DNA of 64,000 nt, taken from assembly GCA_946480715.1 (NCBI GenBank), contig CAMLKK010000010.1:1-64000 (forward strand), given 5' to 3'. The DNA is from an uncultured Bacteriovorax sp. (GTDB lineage Bacteria; Bdellovibrionota; Bacteriovoracia; Bacteriovoracales; Bacteriovoracaceae). The notes under the pieces were generated by a model. The model was not told the origin of the DNA, did no database searches, and was given only the letters and a program-made list of their open reading frames with translations. Made by a program: the position numbers and the translations under genes. Positions 36,454 through 44,957 of the stretch are shown piece by piece (position 1 is the first letter of the stretch; each line of letters starts with the position of its first letter).

Positions 36454-37842
36454 GTGTTCAGAACTCATTCAGCTTTAAAGCAGAACTTTGTTAAAATTCA
36501 CTTCGTCGGTATCGGCGGAATTGGTATGAGTGGTATTGCTGAAGTACTTTTATCACTCGGATATAAAGTTTCAGGTTCAGATGCTGCTGAATCCGCTAAT
36601 GTTAAAAAACTAAGATCAATGGGCGCAGAAGTTCACATCGGTCATAGTGCTGAGAATTTAAATTCTGTAACTGTTCTCGTTTATAGTTCTGCTGTTAATG
36701 AAAAAAATCCGGAAGTGGCCCGCGCCATTGCGGAAGGCATTCCAGTCATTCGTCGTGCTGAAATGCTTGCAGAACTTATGCGTTTAAAATACGGCTTAGC
36801 AGTTGCGGGTACTCACGGTAAAACAACAACGACTTCTTTTCTTGCCACTATTCTTCAAGAGTGTGATCTCGATCCAACGTACATCATTGGTGGAATTGTA
36901 AAAAACCTTAAAGGTCACGCTAAAGTTGGTAAATCAGACTTTCTTGTCGCTGAAGCCGATGAATCAGATGGATCATTCCTGCTCTTAACTCCAGTGATGT
37001 CAGTAATCACTAACATCGATAACGATCACATGGACCACTATGGCACTGAAGGAAATCTTTTTAAAGCTTTCGTAGAGTTTGCTAATAAAATTCCATTTTA
37101 TGGAGTTGTTGCTCTAAATGCTCATGATGAAAAACTCATGGAGCTCAAAGCTCACATGAACCGCCCTGTTGTAACGTTTGGGATTGAAACAGTTGCTGAT
37201 TTTGAAGCGAGAAATATTCAATACGGACACTTTGATACAACGTTTGATCTTTATTACAAAGGCGAAAAGCAAACAGCATTTCAAATCAATCTTCCAGGTC
37301 GCCACAATATTCTCAATGCTCTAGGTGCAACGGCGCTTGCTTATCACATGGGACTTCCTTTCGAAAGAATCTCTCAAGCGGTTTCGAAGCTTGAAGGTGT
37401 TGGTAGAAGATTTCAACTTCTTCATAAGGAAAAAACTTTTGAAGTTGTTGATGATTACGGACATCACCCGACTGAGATTGCTTCAACTTTAAGAATTGTG
37501 AAAGATACTCGCAGCGATTATAAAAAAATCGTTATCTTTGAACCTCACCGCTACACGCGCACACGTGATTGCTGGAATCAATTCCTACATTGTTTCAACG
37601 ACGCTGATGAACTTTATCTACTCCCAATCTACGCCGCGAGCGAAACAGAGATTGATGGAATCAGCACTGATCGTTTAATCGAAGACATCAATCAACTCCA
37701 TCCAAACTTCGCTAAAAAAGTGGCGAGCATTGATGAGCTTGTTCCTCTTATTGAAGCTCAGAAAGCAGATAAAACAATTGTTGTCACTCTTGGAGCAGGC
37801 TCAATTGGTAAGACTGTGAGAAAATGGGCGGGCGTTGAATAA
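36454..37842 (+). CDS. murC: UDP-MurNAc-L-alanine ligase
   Basis: 462 residues from a GTG with AAGGAG 6 nt upstream. It opens KIHFVGIGGIGMSGIAE; the P-loop is AGTHGKTTTTS and the metal motif NIDNDHMDHY. FEPHRYTRTRD and LPIYAASE are MurC-specific. It adds the first stem amino acid. The next gene begins at a TTG inside its last codons. Confidence 0.95.
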   Translation: MFRTHSALKQNFVKIHFVGIGGIGMSGIAEVLLSLGYKVSGSDAAESANVKKLRSMGAEVHIGHSAENLNSVTVLVYSSAVNEKNPEVARAIAEGIPVIRRAEMLAELMRLKYGLAVAGTHGKTTTTSFLATILQECDLDPTYIIGGIVKNLKGHAKVGKSDFLVAEADESDGSFLLLTPVMSVITNIDNDHMDHYGTEGNLFKAFVEFANKIPFYGVVALNAHDEKLMELKAHMNRPVVTFGIETVADFEARNIQYGHFDTTFDLYYKGEKQTAFQINLPGRHNILNALGATALAYHMGLPFERISQAVSKLEGVGRRFQLLHKEKTFEVVDDYGHHPTEIASTLRIVKDTRSDYKKIVIFEPHRYTRTRDCWNQFLHCFNDADELYLLPIYAASETEIDGISTDRLIEDINQLHPNFAKKVASIDELVPLIEAQKADKTIVVTLGAGSIGKTVRKWAGVE

Positions 37843-38665
37843 AAGTCTTCAACTCATTTTAAGTTCTGTAATTTGTTTTATAGCTGGAGCTGGCTTAACA
37901 TATTTAATGCTGGCTCCAGATTCAAATCAAGAAGATCTCCAGAAATTTCGAAAGACTATTACAATCAATAATGATGAAAAATCTCAGCTTTCTGCCGAAG
38001 TATCACCTTCACTTAGTAAAACCACTGAAACTCAAAAACTGAAAAAAACTTCAATTACTGAGTTGAACATGTCTCATAAAGAGTATGTTGAACTGAAACA
38101 AAAGCTTGAAGATTACGATCAAGCCATCTTTTCAATGACAAATAGTTTTTTTAATAAGGCCAATCCTGAAGACCCTATATGGAAAAGTATTTTACAAGAT
38201 AGACTGCTCAGAGCAGATGCGTTTCTTAAAAATGGAACATCTTTGTTCAAAACAACGTATAAATTTAAAGAAGATACTTTGATTTATTTGTTTGCGGAGT
38301 ACATACGCGAAGGCGAGAAAATCAGTTATCGCATCAACTTCTTTTATGTTGATAACGGTATTATTGAAGGACAAAATTTTAGCTATGATGTGGCCAGTGC
38401 CCTTCTGATTGAGAATGAACTTTATATGGAAGTCGCCATTCGTTATTCAACTTTATTTGAGCCTAGTGGTGTAACAACTATTTTCCTTCCGCTTCCCGAT
38501 TCGCAAGAAAATGCCTATGTGTTATCAATTAAAGATCGGAAAATAATCCGCACTAAAGATCAGTTGATCGAATGGCTTCCCTCAAATAAGAAAGAAGAAG
38601 AAACTTTCTTTAATTATATGATTGAGAAGTATAATACCCCTACAAATTCAGGGGCTAGAAAATGA
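37835..38665 (+). CDS. Membrane-anchored protein of unknown function inside the dcw cluster
   Basis: 276 residues from a TTG overlapping the murC stop by 8 nt. One N-terminal membrane helix (ILSSVICFIAGAGLTYLML) is followed by a Lys/Ser/Thr-rich linker and a ~180-residue mixed domain facing the periplasm. I recognise no family. It overlaps the cytochrome P460 gene by 4 nt (ATGA), so the two are co-translated and probably work together. Confidence 0.7.
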   Translation: MNKSLQLILSSVICFIAGAGLTYLMLAPDSNQEDLQKFRKTITINNDEKSQLSAEVSPSLSKTTETQKLKKTSITELNMSHKEYVELKQKLEDYDQAIFSMTNSFFNKANPEDPIWKSILQDRLLRADAFLKNGTSLFKTTYKFKEDTLIYLFAEYIREGEKISYRINFFYVDNGIIEGQNFSYDVASALLIENELYMEVAIRYSTLFEPSGVTTIFLPLPDSQENAYVLSIKDRKIIRTKDQLIEWLPSNKKEEETFFNYMIEKYNTPTNSGARK

Positions 38666-39537
38666 AACGAACTGTAATCTCGGGTTTATATCTACTTCTC
38701 TTGTCAGCAGCTTTTGCGAATGAAAAAACGATGAATGGAATTGATTATTCTAAGTATCGTGAGTTTGATAAAAAGTGGAAACTCGTCACAGTTAGATTTC
38801 GTAAAGATACAGAGGAGATGCGTTTTACGTATGCCAATCCTCTCGCCTATAAAGCTTTACTCGCAGGAAAAACGGATTTTCCGGATGGTGCTGTCTTTGG
38901 AAAATTGGGCGTTCGCACGGGGCACGACCCGCTGTTTGAAAGTTCATTAGTTCCTCACGGGGCCAGAAGATATCAACTAATGGTTCGCAATACGAAAAAA
39001 TATAAGGAGCAAAATGGATGGGGATACGCTTTATTTGACGAGCGTGGAATTCCATTTCCAGAGGATCATAAAACGCAAGTGGAAGCCTGTGCTTCATGCC
39101 ATAATGTCGCAGAAGAAAGAGGATATGTTTTCTCTCAAATCATCAACACTCAACCTAGAAAGCTTCAAAAAACAGAAAACAAACTCACTTTCAAAATGAT
39201 ACCGCGAGAGCAATTGCCGGAAGCCATTCGCAAGCTTGTTCCGGAACATTTTAATTTTGTAAGAGTCCTCCAAGGCGAATTAGTAAAAAGTATCTTTCAG
39301 GGAACATTGGAAGAAATCAGGCCTACTCTTTCTAAGGAGGCATTCGAATCGCGTCAGCCCGCCGTTTTGCTTTCTGTGGATGAATCCCGGTTTAGCTTAG
39401 TTTATCCTGAAAATTTAGGTTCTTTTTGCGATGAAAAAAACGGTTTCTTCATGAAATCGATCTACACAAATGTGGATAAAGACAAAAAATATTCTGAATT
39501 AAGCTATTGTCATTCGTCTGGACAAGCTGCTCTGTAG
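38662..39537 (+). CDS. Periplasmic cytochrome P460-family c-type heme protein
   Basis: 291 residues with a signal peptide (LYLLLLSAAFA-NE). The heme-binding motif ACASCH is at Cys143/Cys146/His147, after a domain with cytochrome P460 features (TYANPLAYKALLAGKTDFP, ARRYQLMVRNTKKY, GWGYALFD). Known P460 proteins oxidise hydroxylamine or bind NO. A ~130-residue tail after the heme motif is unrecognised. Its insertion between murC and murB is unusual. Confidence 0.75.
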   Translation: MKRTVISGLYLLLLSAAFANEKTMNGIDYSKYREFDKKWKLVTVRFRKDTEEMRFTYANPLAYKALLAGKTDFPDGAVFGKLGVRTGHDPLFESSLVPHGARRYQLMVRNTKKYKEQNGWGYALFDERGIPFPEDHKTQVEACASCHNVAEERGYVFSQIINTQPRKLQKTENKLTFKMIPREQLPEAIRKLVPEHFNFVRVLQGELVKSIFQGTLEEIRPTLSKEAFESRQPAVLLSVDESRFSLVYPENLGSFCDEKNGFFMKSIYTNVDKDKKYSELSYCHSSGQAAL

Positions 39538-39568
39538 GGAATAAAAAACTGTTAACAAGGATTAAGGC

Positions 39569-40471
39569 ATGCTTTTAAAATCTGAGCTCAATTTCCCCGG
39601 CGTTACAGTTGAAGAGAACAAGGATCTCAAAAAATTCTCAACAATGAGATTGAATGCTGTTGGAGATTTGATTACAGTTCACACCATTGAAGCGCTCAAA
39701 AAAACAATCAAACTTCTAGCTGCTCATAGAGTTGAATATAGAGTTTTAGGTTGGGGTGCAAATGTACTTCTTCCTGAGCGTTCTGAAATTCCTTATATCC
39801 AATTAGATTTCGAATTCGATAAAACATTATTGGATGAGCCTCGCGAATTATATGAACTACCCGCTTCCGTTTCACTGGCTACACTTACAAGTCATGCTAA
39901 TAAATTCGGATTAAAAGGTTGGGAAGTTTTCACAGGGATACCTGCAAGTTTAGGTGGCGCACTTTTTATGAATGCGGGAACCAACTTGGGTGAAATTGGA
40001 TCTCTTGTGAAAGAAGTGACACTTGTTACGGCTACAGGTGAAGAGAAAACAATCAAAATAGATTCCTCTTCTTTTTCATACCGACACAATCATTTCGTTA
40101 ATAAAGGAGATGTTATTGTCGGTGCCAAGCTTGTTCATTTTGGACAGGATCCGGCGATATCTAAAAAGATAAAAGAATATCTTGAAATGAGAACACGGAC
40201 TCAACCATTAAAAGAATGGACTTGCGGTTGTATTTTCAAAAACTACCAGGATAAGGAACGTGATCTCACGTGCAGAGCTGGTCAGTTCATCGATATGATT
40301 GGACTAAAGGGCTTAACCTACAAAAATCTTCAAGTAAGCCCGAAGCACGCTAACTTCATGGAGAACAAGGGTGATAGTACTTATGAAGATGTACTCACCA
40401 TGATTGGAATTCTTCAAAAAGAAATGCGCCTTCAATACGGGGTGAACTTTTCACCAGAAGTAGAATTCTAG
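39569..40471 (+). CDS. murB: UDP-N-acetylenolpyruvoylglucosamine reductase
   Basis: 300 residues. It makes UDP-MurNAc with NADPH and FAD. The FAD domain has RVLGWGANVLLPE and GIPASLGGALFMNAG; the C-terminal domain has the SYRHNHF motif and GCIFKN, with Cys in the place of the usual catalytic Ser, and the final Glu lies in FSPEVEF. The Cys form is known in some MurB subtypes. ATG with AAGG 8 nt upstream. Confidence 0.93.
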   Translation: MLLKSELNFPGVTVEENKDLKKFSTMRLNAVGDLITVHTIEALKKTIKLLAAHRVEYRVLGWGANVLLPERSEIPYIQLDFEFDKTLLDEPRELYELPASVSLATLTSHANKFGLKGWEVFTGIPASLGGALFMNAGTNLGEIGSLVKEVTLVTATGEEKTIKIDSSSFSYRHNHFVNKGDVIVGAKLVHFGQDPAISKKIKEYLEMRTRTQPLKEWTCGCIFKNYQDKERDLTCRAGQFIDMIGLKGLTYKNLQVSPKHANFMENKGDSTYEDVLTMIGILQKEMRLQYGVNFSPEVEF

Positions 40472-40514
40472 AAATCCGACTTATTCACTTCAGTATTTCA
40501 ATTCGCATCGTCAC

Positions 40515-40544
40515 TTGTCGAGCTGAATAAATTATAGATATAAT
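40515..40544 (+). promoter_or_regulatory. Candidate promoter for the ftsQ-like/ftsA/ftsZ unit
   Basis: TTGTCG (40515-40520), an 18-nt spacer and a perfect TATAAT (40539-40544). Transcription would begin near 40551, downstream of the ATG at 40543, which argues for a later start codon. Confidence 0.5.
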
Positions 40545-40581
40545 GTGGGGGCCAGGGAACAAAAACATATCAGGGATGATT

Positions 40582-41361
40582 GTGGCTTTTTTAAAATCGA
40601 AAAAATTTTTTGTCGTATTCGGCGTTGTTGCCGTTCTTGTTGTCACAAACATCGTCACTTCTTCACTCGGTCCAACTGAACAATTTAATGCTGATCTTTC
40701 ATACCGCTCAAGTTTAGGGAAGTGTCCAACACGTCCTGCGGGAACGATGGCCCTTCAAGTAGTAAAAACTTTCGAACAAACTCATTCTCTTCGTGATGTG
40801 AAACTTAAAATCATGTCTGAAAAGTGGAGTGATAAATATTTCGTTAGTGATTACAAAATTTCATACGATCCCTATAGCAAAGTCCTAGACCTTAACTTCA
40901 ATTGCCCAGAGCCGTTGATGAAGGTGCAGATTTATAAAAAAGATACTCATGATTCTTATGAAGCAATATTGGTGGATAACGGACAATTGTTCGATCCAAC
41001 TTATGAAGCACTCTTAAGAAGTGAGAAGAAACTTTCACATGATTTACCCTATCTTTCTATGCCTGTAGGTGAGATGGAAGATGAGGTGCAAACTGAAGTT
41101 ACAAATCTTGTGAAAGAGATGAGACCAGGCCTCCGTAAAAAACTTTCAGAGGTTATCCTCAACGATTCGAAAGAACTTACTATAATTCTTTCAATCAATG
41201 GGCATCCATCTAGTGTCTTTATGGGACTGGATGAATGGAATGATAAATTAGTGAAGCTTGATAAGATTGTGAACTATATGGAATTAAAAGAAAAAATTCC
41301 GGCCATTATCAATCTTACAAACAGCAAAAAAGTTGTTGTCAAGTTTAATGATAAATTCTAG
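40582..41361 (+). CDS. FtsQ-like division protein
   Basis: 259 residues from a GTG with AGGGA 5 nt upstream; an ATG at 40543 overlaps a -10 box and is less likely. There is a short basic tail, one membrane helix (FFVVFGVVAVLVVTNIVTS), then a periplasmic part ending in KLDKIVNYMELKEKIPAI and KKVVVKF, which resembles the end of FtsQ/DivIB. The position before ftsA and the topology support FtsQ; the POTRA region is too diverged to recognise by eye. Confidence 0.6.
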   Translation: MAFLKSKKFFVVFGVVAVLVVTNIVTSSLGPTEQFNADLSYRSSLGKCPTRPAGTMALQVVKTFEQTHSLRDVKLKIMSEKWSDKYFVSDYKISYDPYSKVLDLNFNCPEPLMKVQIYKKDTHDSYEAILVDNGQLFDPTYEALLRSEKKLSHDLPYLSMPVGEMEDEVQTEVTNLVKEMRPGLRKKLSEVILNDSKELTIILSINGHPSSVFMGLDEWNDKLVKLDKIVNYMELKEKIPAIINLTNSKKVVVKFNDKF

Positions 41362-41419
41362 GATTTTAATGACAGAATGAATCTGTCGCGCATCGATCAA
41401 TAGAGAAAGGATTCTCATT

Positions 41420-42703
41420 ATGAACGAAAAAAACATCATTGTAGGTCTTGATGTAGGAACAACGAAAGTTTGTACAATCGTTGGTCTTCAACATCCAAAC
41501 TCAGAACTTGAAATTATCGGTATCGGCACACACCCTTCTTATGGACTTAAGAAAGGATCAGTCGTTAACATCGATAAAACGGTTCGTTCAATTCAGAATT
41601 CGCTGGAAGAAGCAAGACTGATGGCCGGAGTGAACATCACTTCAGCAACAATCGGAATCGCCGGAAGCCACATCTATAGCTTCAACTCTTCAGGTGTTGT
41701 TGCGATCAAAGGAAAAGAAATCACTCAAGACGATGTTGATCGCGTTCTCGAAGCTGCTAAAGCAGTCGTGATTCCATCTGACAGAGATATCCTTCACGTT
41801 ATTCCTCAGGAGTTTCGTGTAGACAATACAACGGGAATTAAAAACCCAATCGGCATGTGCGGAGTTCGTTTAGAAGCTCACGTTCACATTGTAACGGGAT
41901 CAATTCCTCTTATTCAAAACTTAGTTAAATGTGTTGAGCAGACAGGAATTGATGCTGAACATATTACACTTCAGCCATTAGCTTCATCAGAAGCTGTTCT
42001 TTCTCCAGAAGAAAAAGAACTTGGTGTTGTTCTTGTCGACATCGGTGGTGGAACAACTGATATCGCTGTATGGAAAGACGGAAGTCTTATCCACTCGCAA
42101 ATTATTCCTATTGGTGGAAATCATTTCACAAACGACCTTGCGGTTGCTCTGAAAATTCCTCACAACGAAGCAGAGAGAATCAAAATCAATCACGGTTCTG
42201 TTCTTGCTGAACAACTTAATCAATCAGCTCACATCACTGTACAGGGTCTTTCGGGAACAAAACCTCGCGAAGTTCAGTTGTCAGTAGTCGCTGAAGTTCT
42301 TGGAGCTCGCGCAGAAGAACTTTTCGATGTTGTTCGTGTAATGATTGAAGAAAAAAAATTAACTGGTGAAGTGGCCGGTGGATTTGTACTAACTGGTGGT
42401 GGTGCTCTTATTAAAGGAATGCCTGAGCTAGGTGAATACATCCTAATGCGTTCTTGCAAAATTGGTTTCCCAATCCCATTTGGTGGAATGACAAACATTA
42501 TGCAGAACCCGAAATTTTCAACAGTACTTGGCCTATTGATTGAAGCCGCTAAGAGAAAACCTTATGTTCCAACACAAGGACAAGCAGCTGCAAGCAATCA
42601 CAGAGTCATGTTCGCTAAAGAAAAAGAAACAACAGAATCAACGACTGACCTCATTGGGAAACTAAGTGAGTCACTAAAGTCGGTATTCAAAGAAATATTT
42701 TAA
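41420..42703 (+). CDS. ftsA: Cell division protein FtsA
   Basis: 427 residues. It is an actin-like ATPase that tethers FtsZ to the membrane. It opens NIIVGLDVGTTKVCTIVG; the phosphate-2 loop is VVLVDIGGGTTDIAVW and the adenosine motif FVLTGGGALIKGM. The C-terminus is an amphipathic helix (LIGKLSESLKSVFKEIF), the membrane-targeting sequence. It precedes ftsZ by 33 nt. Confidence 0.96.
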   Translation: MNEKNIIVGLDVGTTKVCTIVGLQHPNSELEIIGIGTHPSYGLKKGSVVNIDKTVRSIQNSLEEARLMAGVNITSATIGIAGSHIYSFNSSGVVAIKGKEITQDDVDRVLEAAKAVVIPSDRDILHVIPQEFRVDNTTGIKNPIGMCGVRLEAHVHIVTGSIPLIQNLVKCVEQTGIDAEHITLQPLASSEAVLSPEEKELGVVLVDIGGGTTDIAVWKDGSLIHSQIIPIGGNHFTNDLAVALKIPHNEAERIKINHGSVLAEQLNQSAHITVQGLSGTKPREVQLSVVAEVLGARAEELFDVVRVMIEEKKLTGEVAGGFVLTGGGALIKGMPELGEYILMRSCKIGFPIPFGGMTNIMQNPKFSTVLGLLIEAAKRKPYVPTQGQAAASNHRVMFAKEKETTESTTDLIGKLSESLKSVFKEIF

Positions 42704-42736
42704 AAATACTTTTGCTGAAGTTCCTAGGGAGGAATT

Positions 42737-44353
42737 ATGTTCGAGATGACAGATACAAACAATAGAATCAACGGCGCCAAAATCAAGGTTGTCGGAGTCG
42801 GTGGTGGTGGATGTAATGCCGTCAATACAATGATCCGTTCAGGGCTTTCAGGCGTAGAATACATTGTTGCAAATACAGATGCACAAGCTCTTAGCATTTC
42901 ACTTGCTGAAACAAAAATTCAGTTAGGTGGAACAGTAACTAAAGGTCTTGGTGCTGGTGCAAATCCAGAAATCGGTAAAAAATCAGCACTAGAAGATTAC
43001 GAAAAAATTTCGGAAGTTCTAAAAGGTGCAGATATGGTATTCATCACTGCTGGTATGGGTGGTGGAACAGGAACTGGAGCTGCTCCAGTTATCGCAAAAC
43101 TAGCTAAGGAGCTTGGTGCTCTAACAGTTGGTGTTGTTACTAAACCTTTCGTTTTCGAAGGTAAAAAAAGATTCAAACAAGCTGAAGAAGGGATTAGAAA
43201 TCTTGAAGAAAGTGTAGACTCACTTATCACTATTCCAAACCAAAGACTTCTTTACCTTGCAGGTGAAAACTTATCACTCGTTGATACTTTCAAGCGCGCA
43301 GACGAAGTTCTTCTAAACGCTGTTCGCGGTATTTCTGATTTGATCAACAACACTGGTCACATCAACGCTGACTTTGCTGACGTTTCAACTGTAATGGCCA
43401 ACAAAGGTCTTGCTCTTATGGGTACAGGTGTTGCTCAAGGTGCTGGTCGCGCAATCAAAGCTGCGACTGAAGCCATCAGCTCTCCTCTTCTTGAAGATAT
43501 CTCAATCAATGGTGCAACTGGTATCATCATCAACATCACTGGTTCTGATACGCTTACTATGCATGAAACAAACGAAGCTGTTACATTGATTATGGAAGCT
43601 GCTGATGAAAATGCTGAAATCATTTTCGGAACAGTTATCGATAACAATGCTGGCGAAGATATCAAAGTTACTGTTATCGCAACTGGGCTTGGTGGACAAA
43701 TTAGAGCGCTTGCAGGATCGACTGCATCAGCTTCTTCTCAAGTGTCACAACAATCTTCTTTCTCGCAATCATTTTCTCAACCAGTAGCTGCACAACCTGC
43801 TTACCAAGCAGCAGCTCCAACTCCAGTTGTTGAAACTCCGGCTCCATCGCCAAAAATTGAACCAATCATGGAAGCGCCAGTATCACGTCCGGCACCAGTA
43901 GCTTCAGCACCAGTTCAACCGGCTGCACCAGCTCCTCGCCAAGAAGTAGCTTCATCATCAAATGATTCTGATTTTGGATTTGATGATCGTTCAGATTTCG
44001 ATCGTTTCATGAGAGACAGAAGTGCATACTCAAATGCTTCTCATGAAGAAGAAATGGGAACGCAAGCAGCTCCACAACAGCAACAACCTTCTCGTTTGAT
44101 TCAATCAATCAGAGATGCAGCTAACCGTTATGAAAATGCAACTCCATCAAGACCAGCAGCTGCTACACCAGCTCCTCGTGCATCTGAAATGGAATCAAGC
44201 ATTGGAAGCAACACTAGAGCTAAGTCAATTGCTGAAAAATTAGGATTCATTAACTTTGATGAAGATGAATTCGATACTCCTTCATACCTTCGTAAAGAAG
44301 AGAAGACTGAGCAAAGACCAGTTATCAGAGAAAATAAGAATTTAGATTTATAA
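42737..44353 (+). CDS. ftsZ: Cell division GTPase FtsZ, long linker
   Basis: 538 residues, longer than the ~390 usual. The GTPase core has GGGGCNAVN (22-30), GGGTGTG (108-114) and the T7 loop [15 protein letters not shown]. Residues ~325-505 are a Pro/Ala/Gln/Ser-rich disordered linker about 180 residues long. The conserved C-terminal peptide (FDTPSYLRK) that binds FtsA follows, with a further ~20 charged residues. A strong SD (AGGGAGG) precedes the ATG. Confidence 0.97.
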   Translation: MFEMTDTNNRINGAKIKVVGVGGGGCNAVNTMIRSGLSGVEYIVANTDAQALSISLAETKIQLGGTVTKGLGAGANPEIGKKSALEDYEKISEVLKGADMVFITAGMGGGTGTGAAPVIAKLAKELGALTVGVVTKPFVFEGKKRFKQAEEGIRNLEESVDSLITIPNQRLLYLAGENLSLVDTFKRADEVLLNAVRGISDLINNTGHINADFADVSTVMANKGLALMGTGVAQGAGRAIKAATEAISSPLLEDISINGATGIIINITGSDTLTMHETNEAVTLIMEAADENAEIIFGTVIDNNAGEDIKVTVIATGLGGQIRALAGSTASASSQVSQQSSFSQSFSQPVAAQPAYQAAAPTPVVETPAPSPKIEPIMEAPVSRPAPVASAPVQPAAPAPRQEVASSSNDSDFGFDDRSDFDRFMRDRSAYSNASHEEEMGTQAAPQQQQPSRLIQSIRDAANRYENATPSRPAAATPAPRASEMESSIGSNTRAKSIAEKLGFINFDEDEFDTPSYLRKEEKTEQRPVIRENKNLDL

Positions 44354-44364
44354 TTTGCTAATCG

Positions 44365-44396
44365 GGCCCGGCTTAAAGCTGGGCCTGATATTTTTT
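44365..44396 (+). terminator. Intrinsic terminator after ftsZ
   Basis: GGCCCGGCT (44365-44373) pairs with AGCTGGGCC (44377-44385, one G-U), then a T-rich run. It overlaps the stop codon of the convergent gene. Confidence 0.75.
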
Positions 44397-44957
44397 GATT
44401 TCCGCTTCTAACCTATCTGCTTCACTCTCAATCACATTTAACTGCACAAACGATTCGATAAAATCATTTTCAATGTTGATCTTGTAATGAGTGAGGATGA
44501 AACTTGGCATGTTTTCTTCTTTCCACAATTTTCTTTTAAAGTGATAAACATACAACCCATCAATTGGAGTGTCAGGAGTCGTTTTTACGTCTGTAATCTG
44601 CTTCCACTTATTATTTGCAAAAACTCTAAAGTGTTCTTTGCAGAAATAAAGTCCATCGTGTTCGACTAAACAGTTCTCGCAGAAAACATCTTCACAAATT
44701 AGACATCCGCCCACAGATTGGGCATCGGGATGATTACTGCAGTAGAATTTTTCGACAATATGTTCTTCAGATACTTTTTTAATAACTGGTTTTTCTTCTG
44801 GTTCTTTTGATTGAAAAACCGTCACAGGGGCAGGAGATGGTTTGTTTTGCATGAGAAGTTTAACTAAAACAAATCCAATAATTCCTATAAGCAACAAAAT
44901 GATGAACAAGAGAAACAAAATGATTGTTACTAAGTGGCTTTGAAAAAATTCATTCAT
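44373..44957 (-). CDS. Membrane-anchored B-box-like zinc finger protein
   Basis: 194 residues. The N-terminal membrane helix (VTIILFLLFIILLLIGIIGFVLV) is followed by a linker and then a B-box-like zinc module (~residues 72-113): FYCSNHPDAQSV, CLICEDVFCENC and FCKEHF, giving about eight Cys/His ligands. The last ~80 residues are unrecognised. It overlaps the RNase J gene by 4 nt (ATGA), so its synthesis is coupled to that nuclease. Confidence 0.8.
   Translation of the reverse strand: MNEFFQSHLVTIILFLLFIILLLIGIIGFVLVKLLMQNKPSPAPVTVFQSKEPEEKPVIKKVSEEHIVEKFYCSNHPDAQSVGGCLICEDVFCENCLVEHDGLYFCKEHFRVFANNKWKQITDVKTTPDTPIDGLYVYHFKRKLWKEENMPSFILTHYKINIENDFIESFVQLNVIESEADRLEAEIKKYQAQL

Noticed and set aside
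43730..44270. Pro/Ala/Gln-rich stretch in ftsZ as a frameshift or repeat insertion
   Set aside because: The frame continues into a proper C-terminal peptide, so it is a long disordered linker.
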